Shown: positions 37,841 to 47,755, numbered from the stretch's first letter. The stretch: 64,000 nucleotides of DNA from Alphaproteobacteria bacterium (GCA_028277405.1 JANQGH010000083.1:1-64000), one strand, 5' to 3'. The notes: generated by a model not told the origin, from the letters alone. Numbers and translations are program-made.

Positions 37841-39181
37841 ATGACGCAACGATTTCACCGGCTATCGACATCGGGGGCGGCCTCGGCCGCGGAACCAGCT
37901 ATGCACCGACTTTCTTTTGCGCCGATCGCCATCGCAATCCGACCAATGGCAATCATCTTCGGCATTCTTGTCCTGTCCGCGACGATGGCCCAGGCCCAGG
38001 TCGAGCGGATCGCGGCGGTGGTCAATGACGACGTGATCACCACGTCGGACTTGCGCAACCGCCTCGCCCTTTCCCTGTTGGCTTCCGGCCTGCAGCCGAC
38101 GCAGGAAAACCAGCAGCGGCTTGCACCGCAGATCCTGCGTTCGCTGATCGACGAGCGGCTGCAGATGCAAGAGGCACTGCGGCTGGGCGTGACCGTGCAG
38201 CAACAGCAGATCGAACAGGCCATCGTGACAATAGCGCGCCGCAATGGTCTCGCCCCGGCCGAGTTCCTGGGCCGATTGCAGAGAGCAGGGGTCCCGACAA
38301 CGACCTTGGAAGAACAGCTCGAAACCCAGATTGCGTGGCGCAGTGTCGTGCGCAACCAGCTGCTGCCCACCGTCCAGGTCGGCGACGGGGAGGTCGACGA
38401 CATGGCCAGGCGCATGGAGGCGACGACGGGGCTGCGCGAATATCTGGTGTCGGAGATCTTTCTCGGCATCGACAGCCCCGATCGCGAGCCGGAGATCCGG
38501 CAGTTCGCCGACCAGTTGGTCTCGCAGCTGCGTCGTGGCGGCAACTTTCCGGCCGTCGCGGCACAGTTCAGCCAAGGCGCCGGGGCTGCGCAAGGCGGCG
38601 ATATCGGCTGGGTTCTCGAAGGCCAGTTGGCACCCGAGATCGACGCTACGCTGGTGCAGATGAGCCCGGGCCAGGTGTCGGACCCCATCCGCACCTTGGC
38701 CGGCTATCACATCATCGCGCTGCGTGAGGCCCGTACCGCCAGCGGCCCCAGCCCGGAGGATCGTGAGATTACGATTGCCCGGCTTGTGTTGCCCTTCTCC
38801 GGCCCCCCCAGCCAGGCCGAGGCGGAGTTGCTGGTGGTCGAAGCCCGTGAGGCGGCGCAGGGGGTGATCAGCTGCGAGGGCTTGGCCTCGGTTGCCGAAA
38901 CCTACGAGACCGGGAACTTGGCGACGCCCCAGACCGTGGCCCTCCGGCAGTTGCCGGACGGGCTGCGGCCTTTGGTCGAGGAACAGCCCATCGGCGTGCC
39001 GACCGAGCCGGTGGCGAGCCCGGACGGCGTGATCGTGTTCATGGTCTGCGAGCGCGAAGGCATGGAAGGCTTTGCCCGCAACGACATGCGCGAGCAGTTG
39101 ATCAACGAGCGCATCGACATGCTGCAGCGCCGCTATCTGCGGGACCTGCGGGCCGCCGCTTTCGTCGACGTGCGGCTCTGA
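37841..39181 (+). CDS. surA: periplasmic peptidyl-prolyl isomerase / chaperone SurA
   Basis: About 446 residues at most. A signal peptide ends near SATMAQA, and the mature protein begins QVERIAAVVNDDVITTSDL, the SurA N-terminal domain. One parvulin domain follows (REYLVSEIFLGID to GYHIIALREARTA, about residues 195-290). ATG 37841 gives an unusually long N-region; ATG 37901 (MHRLSFAP) gives a more normal signal peptide. It helps fold outer-membrane proteins such as LptD. The stop overlaps the start region of ksgA. Confidence 0.88.
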   Translation: MTQRFHRLSTSGAASAAEPAMHRLSFAPIAIAIRPMAIIFGILVLSATMAQAQVERIAAVVNDDVITTSDLRNRLALSLLASGLQPTQENQQRLAPQILRSLIDERLQMQEALRLGVTVQQQQIEQAIVTIARRNGLAPAEFLGRLQRAGVPTTTLEEQLETQIAWRSVVRNQLLPTVQVGDGEVDDMARRMEATTGLREYLVSEIFLGIDSPDREPEIRQFADQLVSQLRRGGNFPAVAAQFSQGAGAAQGGDIGWVLEGQLAPEIDATLVQMSPGQVSDPIRTLAGYHIIALREARTASGPSPEDREITIARLVLPFSGPPSQAEAELLVVEAREAAQGVISCEGLASVAETYETGNLATPQTVALRQLPDGLRPLVEEQPIGVPTEPVASPDGVIVFMVCEREGMEGFARNDMREQLINERIDMLQRRYLRDLRAAAFVDVRL

Positions 39182-40056
39182 TCGCCGGCACAGACCCAGC
39201 GTCCAGCGCGACGGGCCTGGGCGGCGCCATCGCCGCCCTGCCACCGCTGCGCGAGGTCATCGCGCGCCACGGCCTGGCGGCGCGAAAGGCGCTGGGCCAG
39301 AATTTCCTGCTGGACCTGAACCTGACCGCGCGCATTGCCGGCGCGGCGGGCGATCTGGCCCAGACCCAAGTCGTCGAGGTCGGCCCCGGGCCGGGCGGCC
39401 TGACCCGGGCGCTGCTGTCGGCCGGCGCCAAGCAGGTCACTGCCATCGAACGCGATCCTCGCTGTCTCGAAGCGCTGCAGCCCCTCGTCGCTGCCAGCGT
39501 CGGCCGACTGACACTGGTCGAAGCCGATGCCCTGACCGTGGATCCGGCGACGATGACCGACGCGCCGCGCGCCATTGTCGCCAACCTGCCCTACAACATC
39601 GCCACGCCCCTGCTGATCCGCTGGCTGCAGGACATGCAGCGCTTTTCGGTCCTGGTTCTGATGTTTCAAAAGGAAGTTGCCGACCGGCTGCTGGCCGCGC
39701 CCGGATCGAAGAGCTATGGCCGCCTGTCGGTGATGACGCAATGGCGCGCCGACATCGGCCACGTGATGACCCTGCCCGCCCGCGCCTTCACACCGCCGCC
39801 GAAGGTCGCGTCCAGCGTGGTCCGCCTGACACCGCGCACCAATCCCGAAACCGCGACCTGGCCGGCGATGGAGACGGTCACCAAGGCCGCGTTCGGCCAG
39901 CGCCGAAAGATGCTGCGATCAAGCCTTCGCACGCTCGGTCCAGCCGAGGCGCTGTTGGCATCGGCCGGCCTCGACCCGACCGACCGGGCCGAGGCTATTG
40001 ACGTGGCCGGCTTTGCCGCCTTGGCGCGGGCCCACGAGGCCTACAAGGCGGACTGA
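39178..40056 (+). CDS. rsmA: 16S rRNA dimethyladenosine transferase KsgA, no canonical start codon
   Basis: About 292 residues; dimethylates two adenosines near the 3' end of 16S rRNA. Motifs: LGQNFLLDLNL, VVEVGPGPGGLTRALL (SAM motif I), AIERDPR, ANLPYNIATPLLI and MFQKEVADRL. In frame there is no ATG, GTG or TTG from the surA stop to 39538, which lies deep within the domain. Candidate starts are CTG 39178, overlapping the surA stop as CTGA, ATC 39181, or CTG 39238 just before PPLREVIARHGL. I report 39178. The usual upstream pdxA is absent. The 3' end overlaps gmk convergently by 16 bases. Confidence 0.85.
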   Translation: MIAGTDPASSATGLGGAIAALPPLREVIARHGLAARKALGQNFLLDLNLTARIAGAAGDLAQTQVVEVGPGPGGLTRALLSAGAKQVTAIERDPRCLEALQPLVAASVGRLTLVEADALTVDPATMTDAPRAIVANLPYNIATPLLIRWLQDMQRFSVLVLMFQKEVADRLLAAPGSKSYGRLSVMTQWRADIGHVMTLPARAFTPPPKVASSVVRLTPRTNPETATWPAMETVTKAAFGQRRKMLRSSLRTLGPAEALLASAGLDPTDRAEAIDVAGFAALARAHEAYKAD

Positions 40057-40694
40057 AGCGAGCGCACGAAGTCGGAAAGGCCGAGTTGTCGGTCCCGGCG
40101 CAGGCGTTCGCATTCCAAGATGGCGTGCACCCGATCCGCGCTGTCCGCGATGTCCCGGTTGATGATGACGTAGTCGTATTCCTGCCAGTGGCTCATCTCC
40201 GCACTGGCCTTGGCCATCCGGTCGGCGATCACGGCTTCGCTGTCTTGCGCCCGGCTACGCAGCCGCTTTTCCAACTCGACCGCAGACGGCGGCAGGATGA
40301 ACACGCTGACCAGGTCGCTGCGGGCCGCCTCGCGCAACTGCTGGGTGCCCTGCCAGTCGATGTCGAAGAGGACGTCACGGCCGGCCACCAGCGCTTTTTC
40401 GACGGCGGAACGCGGCGTGCCGTAGTAATTGCCGAATACGTGCGCGTGTTCCAACAGGTCACGCTCGGCCACCATCGCATTGTACGTCGGCTCGTCGATG
40501 AAGTGATAGTCACGGCCATCCTGTTCGCCGGGCCTGGGCGGCCGCGTCGTCACCGACACGGACATGTCGATCATCGGGTCGCGCGCCAGCAGCGCCTTTG
40601 AGATGGTGGTCTTGCCGGCCCCCGAGGGCGACGACAGGACAAGCATCAGTCCGCGCCGCTGCAGGCCTTGGCGGCTGTCGATGGCGTCCGTCAT
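40041..40694 (-). CDS. gmk: guanylate kinase
   Basis: This 217-residue enzyme phosphorylates GMP to GDP. The P-loop is SSPSGAGKTTISK, followed by SVSVTTRPPRPGEQDGRDYHF (GMP binding) and DVLFDIDWQGTQQL. ATG 40694 was chosen because the longer frame (to 40787) is inside the yicC gene and not family-like. It directly follows yicC with a four-base overlap, the standard yicC-gmk order. Confidence 0.96.
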   Translation of the reverse strand: MTDAIDSRQGLQRRGLMLVLSSPSGAGKTTISKALLARDPMIDMSVSVTTRPPRPGEQDGRDYHFIDEPTYNAMVAERDLLEHAHVFGNYYGTPRSAVEKALVAGRDVLFDIDWQGTQQLREAARSDLVSVFILPPSAVELEKRLRSRAQDSEAVIADRMAKASAEMSHWQEYDYVIINRDIADSADRVHAILECERLRRDRQLGLSDFVRSLQSAL

Positions 40695-41557
40695 TCGACG
40701 TTTTGAACCTGTTCGCGCAACTGGTCGACGGACGCCTTCAGGGCCAGACCGATTCGCGTCAGGCCGACGTCGGTGGATTTCGAACAAAGTGTATTGGCCT
40801 CGCGGTTAAACTCCTGGCACAGAAAGTCGAGTCGGCGGCCGACCGGCTCGCCGGCGGCCAGCAGGTCGTGCGCCTGCTCGATATGGGCGTCCAGTCGGTC
40901 GAGCTCCTCCCGCACGTCCGCCTTTACGGCCAGCAGCGCGACCTCTTGGACCAGCCGGTCCTCCGGCAGAGGGGGGCTGGCCGCCAGCACCTCGGCCACC
41001 TGTTTCTCTAGCCTTTCGCGCAGAGCTGCCGGCTGGGTTGCCGCCGATGCCCGCGCCTCGGCGACCTTTGCCGCGATGTCGGACACCTGGCCGGACAAAA
41101 GGGCCGCTACCCGCGCGCCTTCCTCCGCCCGCGCGGTCGCAAGCGCATCCACGGCCCCGTCGAACCCGGCCATCAAGGCATCCTCGATCGTATCGTCGAT
41201 GTCGCCCAACTGGTCGTCGACCGTCTCGACGACCCCGCGCACCGCCAGCAACGCGTCCAGCCGCGGCCGCTCTGCGCCAGCCTGTTCCAGCGTCTTGGCA
41301 AGCTGGAGAACCTGGTCCAACAGCCCTTGATTGATCTCCAGGCGCTGGTCGGACGCGGCGCGGTCGACCTGCAGGTTGATCGTAGCGTTGCCCCTGGCGA
41401 AGCGTGCCTTCATGTGTGCCCGGACGGGCCCGTCCAACCGGTCGAACCCGGTCGGCAGGCGTAGCCGCACATCCAGCCCCTTGCCGTTCACGCTGCGAAT
41501 CTCCCAGACCCAGCGCAGGCCGTCGATGTCGCCCTCCGCGCGGCCGAAACCGGTCAT
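40691..41557 (-). CDS. yicC: YicC-family endoribonuclease-like protein
   Basis: From ATG 41557 the protein has 288 residues and starts MTGFGRAEGD, the family N-terminus (E. coli YicC has 287 residues). Conserved stretches include SVNGKGLDVRLRLP, the central coiled-coil region, and DFLCQEFNREANTLCSKSTD at the C-terminus. YicC proteins are reported RNases that act on small RNAs. The frame could start at 41671, overlapping the divergent SDR start, or at GTG 41590, but those versions lack homologous residues. It is cotranscribed with gmk. Confidence 0.88.
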   Translation of the reverse strand: MTGFGRAEGDIDGLRWVWEIRSVNGKGLDVRLRLPTGFDRLDGPVRAHMKARFARGNATINLQVDRAASDQRLEINQGLLDQVLQLAKTLEQAGAERPRLDALLAVRGVVETVDDQLGDIDDTIEDALMAGFDGAVDALATARAEEGARVAALLSGQVSDIAAKVAEARASAATQPAALRERLEKQVAEVLAASPPLPEDRLVQEVALLAVKADVREELDRLDAHIEQAHDLLAAGEPVGRRLDFLCQEFNREANTLCSKSTDVGLTRIGLALKASVDQLREQVQNVE

Positions 41558-41669
41558 GCTGTTCAGGCGCGGCGAGAGGTTTGGGCTGGACACGGAAGAT
41601 ACCTTGGCGCTGGATGGAGGCTTCTTGTAGCCGGCCAAAGCGTCCTCAACAACCACTGTCCGATCGTCC

Positions 41670-42458
41670 ATGCGTCATCCCAAATCGATCCTGATCACCG
41701 GCGCCTCCAGCGGGATCGGTCGGGCGCTGGCACTCAGCTACGCCGCCCACGATGTGCACCTGACGCTGATCGGTCGCGATCTCGCCCGGCTGGACGCCGT
41801 GGCCAAGGCGTGCGAGCTGAAAGGGGCGGCCGTTCGCAGCGCCACGATCGACGTCACCGACCGGGCCTTCCTGGCCGACTGGCTGGTATCGGTCGACCGC
41901 ATGACGCCGATCGACCTGGTCATCGCCAATGCGGGCATATCGGGCGGCACCGCCGGCCTGGACGGGGCGGAGAGCGAGTCCCAGGTCCAGCGCATCTTCG
42001 CCGTCAATCTCGACGGCGCCATGAACACGATCGGTCCGCTGCTGCCCCGCATGACCAAACGCGGACGCGGTCAACTGGCGCTGATGAGCTCGCTCGCCGC
42101 CTTCAAGGCGTTCCCGGGTGCGCCCGCCTATTGCGCGGCCAAGGCCGCCGTGCGGTTCTATGGCGAGGGGCTGCGCGGCATCGTGAAACCGTCCGGTATC
42201 GAGGTCTCGGTCATCTGCCCCGGCCATGTCCGGTCGCCGATGACCGACATCAACGAGTTCCGCATGCCGTTCCTGATGGACACCGACAAGGCCGCACGAC
42301 TGATCAAGCGGCGCCTGGCCAAGGGCCACGGGCGCATTGCCTTCCCGCTGCCGACCTATCTGGCGGCCCGCTTGCTGGGCTGCCTGCCGAACTGGCTCAC
42401 AGATCCGCTTCTGGCCCGGGCGCCGCGCAAGGCGCCGCTTGGCCGTCGAGGCGGTTGA
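41670..42458 (+). CDS. short-chain dehydrogenase/reductase
   Basis: This 262-residue SDR has ILITGASSGIGRALA (cofactor motif at residues 7-20), NAGISGG, a catalytic Ser in LMSSLAAFKAF, and the YCAAK catalytic pair. The C-terminus is extended and hydrophobic/basic (LPTYLAARLLGCLPNW). The physiological substrate is not evident. It is divergent from yicC and convergent with mltG. Confidence 0.9.
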   Translation: MRHPKSILITGASSGIGRALALSYAAHDVHLTLIGRDLARLDAVAKACELKGAAVRSATIDVTDRAFLADWLVSVDRMTPIDLVIANAGISGGTAGLDGAESESQVQRIFAVNLDGAMNTIGPLLPRMTKRGRGQLALMSSLAAFKAFPGAPAYCAAKAAVRFYGEGLRGIVKPSGIEVSVICPGHVRSPMTDINEFRMPFLMDTDKAARLIKRRLAKGHGRIAFPLPTYLAARLLGCLPNWLTDPLLARAPRKAPLGRRGG

Positions 42459-42463
42459 TCAGG

Positions 42464-43450
42464 CTAATTGTCGCCCTGGGACTGCTGAATGCGCCGCCAT
42501 TCGGCGACGTTGGCATTGTGCTCGTCCAGCGTGCGGGCGAAGGCATGGCCGCCGGTGCCGTCGGCGACGAAGTAGAGATACTCGGTTTCCGTCGGATTCA
42601 AGGCCGCCTCGATCGACGCGCGCCCAGGATTGGCGATCGGCCCCGGCGGCAGGCCGGCCACCTGGTACGTGTTATAGGGCGAATCGACCTCAAGATCAGC
42701 GCGGGTCAGCGCGCGGCCCAGCGGCACGCGACCCAATGTGATCGCATAGATCACGGTCGGGTCGGTCTGCAGCCTCATGCCGCGTTCCAGCCGGTTGACG
42801 AAGACGCCGGCGACTTCGCCCCGCTCTTCCGCTACCCCGGTTTCCTTCTCGATGATCGAGGCCAGAACGATGGCCTCCTCCGGCGTGTCAAACGGCAGGC
42901 CCTCGGCCCGCGCCCGCCACAGCTCCTCGATCGTGGCGTCCATCGCCGCGCTCATCTGGTCGACCAGCGACTGGCGCGTCGCATTACGCACGAAGCTGTA
43001 GGTCTCCGGCAGCAACGTGCCTTCAGCGGGCACCGCGTCCAGTTCGCCCGTCAGCCGCTCGTCCGCGATCAGCAGCGCGAAGATCTGCTGGCTCGTCAAC
43101 CCTTCCGCCACGGTGAACGGATAGGTCACCGATCGACCGGATTGCACGATCTCCATGGCCTCGAAGCCGGTGACCGAGGCGGGAAACGCGTATTCGCCGA
43201 ACCGCAAGCTGCCTTGCGCCCCATTTAGCATGACACCGGCCATGAACAGGTAGGGCTGATCGATGACGCCGGCCTCCGCCAGCCGATCGGCCACGGCAGA
43301 CAGGCCGGCGCCCCGTGGGATCTCAACGATCGTTTCGGACTGCAAGGGGCCGGGCCGATCGAAGTGCCAAAAGACAAAGGCGACGGCGGCGCCGACCAGT
43401 AAGATCAACGCGAACAGGACCCCGAACAGCCGTCCTAGCCAGCGCAGCAT
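42464..43450 (-). CDS. mltG: endolytic murein transglycosylase MltG
   Basis: This 328-residue YceG-like enzyme cleaves nascent glycan strands. The N-terminal membrane anchor is LFGVLFALILLVGAAVAFVFW. The catalytic Glu is in ASIIEKETGVAEERGEVAGV, with the family ending PGRASIEAALNPTETEYLYFV. It is the last gene of the fatty-acid cluster, 12 bases after fabF, the usual alphaproteobacterial and gamma-like association. Confidence 0.95.
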   Translation of the reverse strand: MLRWLGRLFGVLFALILLVGAAVAFVFWHFDRPGPLQSETIVEIPRGAGLSAVADRLAEAGVIDQPYLFMAGVMLNGAQGSLRFGEYAFPASVTGFEAMEIVQSGRSVTYPFTVAEGLTSQQIFALLIADERLTGELDAVPAEGTLLPETYSFVRNATRQSLVDQMSAAMDATIEELWRARAEGLPFDTPEEAIVLASIIEKETGVAEERGEVAGVFVNRLERGMRLQTDPTVIYAITLGRVPLGRALTRADLEVDSPYNTYQVAGLPPGPIANPGRASIEAALNPTETEYLYFVADGTGGHAFARTLDEHNANVAEWRRIQQSQGDN

Positions 43451-43461
43451 TTTCGGGACGT

Positions 43462-44727
43462 CTAGTCCGGTTCCTTGAAGATCAGGCTGGCATTGGTGCC
43501 GCCGAAGCCGAAGCTGTTCGACAGGGCGGCCCGAACGGGCCGCTCCTTGGCCGTCAGGGGCACCAGATCTACGCCGGAGCAGCCCTCCGACGGATCGTTC
43601 AGATTGAGCGTTGGCGGCACGATGTTGTTGCGCACCGAGAGGATCGAATAGATCGACTCCACGGCCCCAGCCGCGCCGAGCAGGTGTCCTATCGCCGATT
43701 TGGTCGACGACATCGACACGTCGTCGATCGCGTCGCCGAACAGCCGCTTGACCGCGCCCAGCTCGATCTCGTCACCAAGCGGTGTCGAGGTGCCGTGGGC
43801 GTTGATGTAGTCGATATCGGCCGGCGTCATGCCCGCGCGGCGGATCGCCGCCTCCATGGCCCGGTAAGCGCCATTGCCGTCCGCCGCCGGGGCCGTGATG
43901 TGATAGGCATCGCCCGACATCCCGTAACCGACGATCTCAGCATAGATCGTGGCGCCGCGACGCTTGGCGTGCTCGTACTCTTCCAAGACGACCATGCCGG
44001 CGCCCTCGCCCATCACGAAGCCGTCCCTGCCCTTGTCGTAGGGCCGTGAGGCTTCGGTCGGACGATCGTTGTAGCCGGTCGATAACGCGCGCGAGGCGGC
44101 GAAGCCTGCCAGCCCCAGCCGACAGACGGGCGCCTCGGCGCCGCCGGCGATCATCACGTCGGCGTCGTCCAGCATGATCAGCCGCGCTGCGTCGCCGATG
44201 GCGTGGGCACCGGTCGAACACGCGGTGACGACCGCATGGTTAGGCCCCTTGAAGCCATAGCGGATCGAGACCTGGCCCGAGGCCAGATTGATCAGCGCCG
44301 CCGGGATAAAGAACGGCGAGATGCGCCTTGGCCCCCGGTCCGTCAAGGTAATCGAACCGTCGGCGATCCATTGCAGGCCGCCGATGCCGGATCCGATCAG
44401 GACGCCGGTTCGATACTGGTCTTCATCCGTTTCAGGCTTCCAGCGGCTGTTCTCGACGGCCTCATCGGCGGCCGCGACCGCGAAGATGATGAACTCGTCG
44501 TTCTTGCGCTGGTCCTTAGGCGGCATCACGGCATCGATGTCGAAGGTGCCGTTGCTGCCGTCGCCGCGCGGCATCTGGCCGGCGATGCGGGCCGGCAGAT
44601 CGTCGACCTTCACACTTGCGATGGCCCGGATGCCGGACTCCGCGGCGATCAACCGCTGCCAATTCAGGTCCACGCCGCAGCCAAGCGGCGTGACCATGCC
44701 CATTCCGGTAACGACGACGCGTCTCAT
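43462..44727 (-). CDS. fabF: beta-ketoacyl-ACP synthase II
   Basis: This 421-residue condensing enzyme elongates acyl-ACP with malonyl-ACP. The Cys nucleophile is in [11 protein letters not shown], and the two histidines are in [11 protein letters not shown] and [13 protein letters not shown]. The N-terminus is [16 protein letters not shown]. The Phe gating residue region ([13 protein letters not shown]) is present. It lies between acpP and mltG. Confidence 0.97.
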   Translation of the reverse strand: MRRVVVTGMGMVTPLGCGVDLNWQRLIAAESGIRAIASVKVDDLPARIAGQMPRGDGSNGTFDIDAVMPPKDQRKNDEFIIFAVAAADEAVENSRWKPETDEDQYRTGVLIGSGIGGLQWIADGSITLTDRGPRRISPFFIPAALINLASGQVSIRYGFKGPNHAVVTACSTGAHAIGDAARLIMLDDADVMIAGGAEAPVCRLGLAGFAASRALSTGYNDRPTEASRPYDKGRDGFVMGEGAGMVVLEEYEHAKRRGATIYAEIVGYGMSGDAYHITAPAADGNGAYRAMEAAIRRAGMTPADIDYINAHGTSTPLGDEIELGAVKRLFGDAIDDVSMSSTKSAIGHLLGAAGAVESIYSILSVRNNIVPPTLNLNDPSEGCSGVDLVPLTAKERPVRAALSNSFGFGGTNASLIFKEPD

Positions 44728-44817
44728 TGCCCTATTCGCACATCAAGATCGATTGCGAGCCGGCCGATCGGTCACAGAGCCGCCCCACGGCCGGTCCCTT
44801 GCGCGCCGCTGGGCGGG

Positions 44818-45057
44818 TCAGCCCGCGTTGTTCTGATCGATAAAGGTCACGGCATCGCCGACCGTGACGATCTTTTCCGCCGCGTCATCGGGGATCTCAA
44901 TGCCGAATTCTTCTTCGAACGCCATCACCAGTTCGACGGTGTCCAGGCTGTCGGCGCCCAGATCGTCGATAAAGCTGGCCGATTCACTCACCTTGTCTTC
45001 TTCAACACCAAGATGCTCAACCACGATCTTCTTTACGCGCTCGGCGACATCACTCAT
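44818..45057 (-). CDS. acpP: acyl carrier protein
   Basis: This 79-residue acidic protein carries the growing acyl chain on 4'-phosphopantetheine. The modified Ser is in [21 protein letters not shown]. The start [18 protein letters not shown] is typical. It is preceded by 238 bases of non-coding DNA after fabG, so it may have its own promoter, consistent with the high level of ACP needed. Confidence 0.97.
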   Translation of the reverse strand: MSDVAERVKKIVVEHLGVEEDKVSESASFIDDLGADSLDTVELVMAFEEEFGIEIPDDAAEKIVTVGDAVTFIDQNNAG

Positions 45058-45295
45058 TTCTCAGGCCTTTCCGCAAGCTCATCCTTTTGTGGGGCGAACC
45101 CCTTACGACTGACGGTTCAGTCACAGATACCCCGCAGGGTTTCACCCGCCAAAGGGTGCGACGGAGCCGTCACATAACACACCAACCCACCACTGACCAG
45201 CGCCCAACGGCAGGAAGTGCGGGCGTTTAGCACGGCTGTTTCCCGCCTACAACTGCCATGGTTACAGCGTTGTCCCTGACCGGCACCAGCGCCGG
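45058..45295 (-). promoter_or_regulatory. fabG-acpP intergenic region with a hairpin
   Basis: Right behind fabG on the minus strand, GACCGGC and GCCGGTC (forward 45278-45297) form a 7-bp stem with a 6-base loop. The rest of the region probably holds an acpP promoter that I cannot resolve. No open frame with family features is present. Confidence 0.4.
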
Positions 45296-46033
45296 TCAAA
45301 GCATCGCCATGCCACCGTTTACATGCAGGGTCTGGCCGGTGACGTAGCCGGCCTCTTCGCTGGCCAGATAGGCAACCCCGTTGGCAATGTCGATAGGCAT
45401 GCCCATGCGCGCCATCGGAATGACATCGGTGATGCGGGATTTCTGGTCGTCCGTCAGGGCGTCGGTCATGGCACTGGCGACGAAGCCGGGGGCGATGCAG
45501 TTCACCGTCACGCCCCGGTTTGCCACTTCATTGGCGATCGATTTGGTCATGCCCACCATGCCGGCCTTGCTGGCGGCGTAGTTGGCCTGGCCGGGATTGC
45601 CGGTGAAGCCGACCACCGAGGTGACGCCGACCACGCGGCCCCAGCGCCGGCGCATCATGCCCTTCATGGCGGCGCGGGTCAGGCGAAAGGCGCTGACCAG
45701 GTTCACCTCCAGCACGTCCAGGAAGTCTTCGTCCTTCATCCGCATAGACAGATTGTCGCGGGTCATGCCGGCATTGTTGACCAGGATGTCGACCTGCCCC
45801 AGCGCCGACTCGGCCGCCTTGAACAGGGCCTCGGTAGCCTCGGCATCGGACAGGTTTCCGGGGCAGACATGCGCCCGTTCGCCCAACGCTTGCGCCACCT
45901 CGTCCAGCTTTGCCTCTCGGGTTCCCGACAACGCCACGGTCGCGCCTTGACCGTGCAAGACTTCGGCGATCGCCCGGCCAATATCGCCCGAGGCGCCGGT
46001 GACAAGGGCGCATTTTCCAGTGAGATCCAGCAT
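45296..46033 (-). CDS. fabG: 3-oxoacyl-ACP reductase
   Basis: This 245-residue SDR reduces beta-ketoacyl-ACP with NADPH. It has ALVTGASGDIGRAIA, NNAGMTRDNL, the catalytic Ser in GVTSVVGFTG and the YAASK pair. The C-terminus GYVTGQTLHVNGGMAML is typical of FabG. Residue 19 in the cofactor motif is Asp (ASGDIG) instead of the more usual Arg/Ser-Gly. It lies between fabD and acpP. Confidence 0.96.
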   Translation of the reverse strand: MLDLTGKCALVTGASGDIGRAIAEVLHGQGATVALSGTREAKLDEVAQALGERAHVCPGNLSDAEATEALFKAAESALGQVDILVNNAGMTRDNLSMRMKDEDFLDVLEVNLVSAFRLTRAAMKGMMRRRWGRVVGVTSVVGFTGNPGQANYAASKAGMVGMTKSIANEVANRGVTVNCIAPGFVASAMTDALTDDQKSRITDVIPMARMGMPIDIANGVAYLASEEAGYVTGQTLHVNGGMAML

Positions 46034-46084
46034 GACTCTTTGACCTTTCCAACCGTGGTCCGACGTCGGTTTCCTGCAGACGGC

Positions 46085-47029
46085 CTAGCGCTGTTCGTCG
46101 ACGAAGGCGTCGACATCCGCCGGCCCGTTGATCGCAGACGCCTTAAGGTCGCGATCGATCCGGCGGACCAGGCCGGCGAGAACCTTGCCCGCGCCGACCT
46201 CCACGAAACTGTCGACGCCATGGTCCTTCATGAACAGCACGCTTTCGCGCCAGCGCACGGCGCCCGTGATTTGCTCCACCAGCAGCCGGCGGATGTCCTC
46301 CGGCTCGTCGACGGCGGTCGCCGTGACGTTGCTGATGACCGGGACGGCGGGCCGACTGATGCTGACCGCACCCAGCGCTTCGGCCATCTCGATAGCGGCC
46401 GGCTGCATCAGGGCGCAATGGAACGGGGCGCTGACGGGCAAGAGCACGCTACGCCTGCCGCCGCGTTCCGCGGCCAAGGCAACGGCGCGTTCGACCGCGG
46501 CGCGATTGCCGCTGATCACCACCTGGCCCGGCGCGTTATCGTTGGCGGCGGCACACACCTCAGCCTCGGCCGCCTCGGCCGCGACCGCCTGCACGGCGTC
46601 CAGATCCAGTCCAAGAATGGCCGCCATCGCGCCCTCGCCCACCGGCACCGCCCGCTGCATGGACTGGCCGCGCAGTTTGAGCAGCCGGGCCGTGTCCGAA
46701 AGCTCCAGCGCGCCGGCGGCCGCCAGCGCGGAGTACTCGCCCAAGCTGTGCCCGGCGACGAAGGCGGCCATGTCGCCAAGCGGCGCGCCGATCTTGTCCT
46801 CCAAGACCTTGATCGCGGCGAGCGAGACGGCCATCAGCGCCGGCTGGGCGTTCTCGGTCAAGGTCAGCTCGGCCATGTCGCCCTCGAACATCAAGGCGGA
46901 CAAGGGTTGGCCCAGCGCCTCGTCGACCGTGTCGAAGACCTGGCGGGCGGCGGGCTCGGTCTCGGCCAGTTCCTTGCCCATGCCGATGGCCTGGCTGCCC
47001 TGGCCCGGAAAAATGAACGCGCGTGACAT
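46085..47029 (-). CDS. fabD: malonyl-CoA:ACP transacylase
   Basis: This 314-residue enzyme loads malonate onto ACP. The start is SRAFIFPGQGSQAIGMGKEL. The nucleophile Ser is in VAGHSLGEYSALAAAG, and the His is in VSAPFHCALM. It is the first gene of the fab cluster and is transcribed divergently from rpsF. Confidence 0.96.
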   Translation of the reverse strand: MSRAFIFPGQGSQAIGMGKELAETEPAARQVFDTVDEALGQPLSALMFEGDMAELTLTENAQPALMAVSLAAIKVLEDKIGAPLGDMAAFVAGHSLGEYSALAAAGALELSDTARLLKLRGQSMQRAVPVGEGAMAAILGLDLDAVQAVAAEAAEAEVCAAANDNAPGQVVISGNRAAVERAVALAAERGGRRSVLLPVSAPFHCALMQPAAIEMAEALGAVSISRPAVPVISNVTATAVDEPEDIRRLLVEQITGAVRWRESVLFMKDHGVDSFVEVGAGKVLAGLVRRIDRDLKASAINGPADVDAFVDEQR

Positions 47030-47135
47030 GCCTGCCGATACCCTGTTGTGATGCTGAAATCGCGATGGAAACAGCGGGCCACAGTGATAATCGCTGGCGG
47101 GGCCAAGTCAAGAAAACCGGCGCGGCGCAGGCCGC

Positions 47136-47163
47136 TTGCGCTGCGCTGCAAAATCTGTATAGT
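47136..47163 (+). promoter_or_regulatory. candidate promoter of the rpsF operon
   Basis: TTGCGC (47136-47141) and TATAGT (47158-47163) are separated by 16 bases and lie about 130 bases before rpsF. The long leader is common for ribosomal protein operons. The -35 match is weak. Confidence 0.4.
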
Positions 47164-47290
47164 CCCGCGCCTTCAAAACAGTACCTCCTTGCCGATCGCA
47201 TATGGGCGTGCCCGGACGGTCGGCTAGGCGCGGGCGGCTGATCCCTTGAGGACACAGCGCCGCGCCGTGAAAAGCCATAGGGAGCAAGAC

Positions 47291-47755
47291 ATGGCATTGT
47301 ATGAGTGCGTGTTTATCGCACGCCAGGATGTCGCGTCCGCGCAAGTTGAAGCGCTGACCGCGGCCTTTAGCGAAATCATTACCGAAGCCGGTGGCACGGT
47401 CGCCAAGACCGAATACTGGGGTCTGAAGACCCTGTCCTACCGCATCAAGAAGAACCGCAAGGGCCACTATACCCTGATGAACATCGACGCGCCGTTCGAA
47501 GCGGTGTCGGAGATGGAACGTCAGATGCGCCTGCACGACGACGTGCTGCGCCAGCTGATCCTGCGGGTCGAGGCGCATGAGGAAGGGCCGTCGGCCATGA
47601 TGCAAAGCCGCTCGACCGGCCGCGACGGCAGACGCGGTGATCGGGACCGGGATGGTGGCCGCGATCGGCCGCCGCGCGAAAGCCGCTCGACGGAGAGCCG
47701 TCCGGCCAGCGATGCACCCGCACCCACCACCGCAACCGAAGGAGCCTCGGCATGA
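47291..47755 (+). CDS. rpsF: 30S ribosomal protein S6
   Basis: This 154-residue S6 has the ferredoxin-like fold seen in [34 protein letters not shown] and [12 protein letters not shown]. After residue 100 there is a long charged, Arg/Asp-rich tail (about 50 residues), longer than in E. coli but common in alphaproteobacteria. ATG 47291 follows GGGAG. It overlaps rpsR by four bases (ATGA). Confidence 0.97.
   Translation: MALYECVFIARQDVASAQVEALTAAFSEIITEAGGTVAKTEYWGLKTLSYRIKKNRKGHYTLMNIDAPFEAVSEMERQMRLHDDVLRQLILRVEAHEEGPSAMMQSRSTGRDGRRGDRDRDGGRDRPPRESRSTESRPASDAPAPTTATEGASA

Noticed and set aside
45323-47026. 567-codon plus-strand frame opposite fabG/fabD
   Set aside because: An antisense frame with His/Gly/Asp-rich composition typical of GC-rich shadows. 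The fab genes on the other strand are clear.
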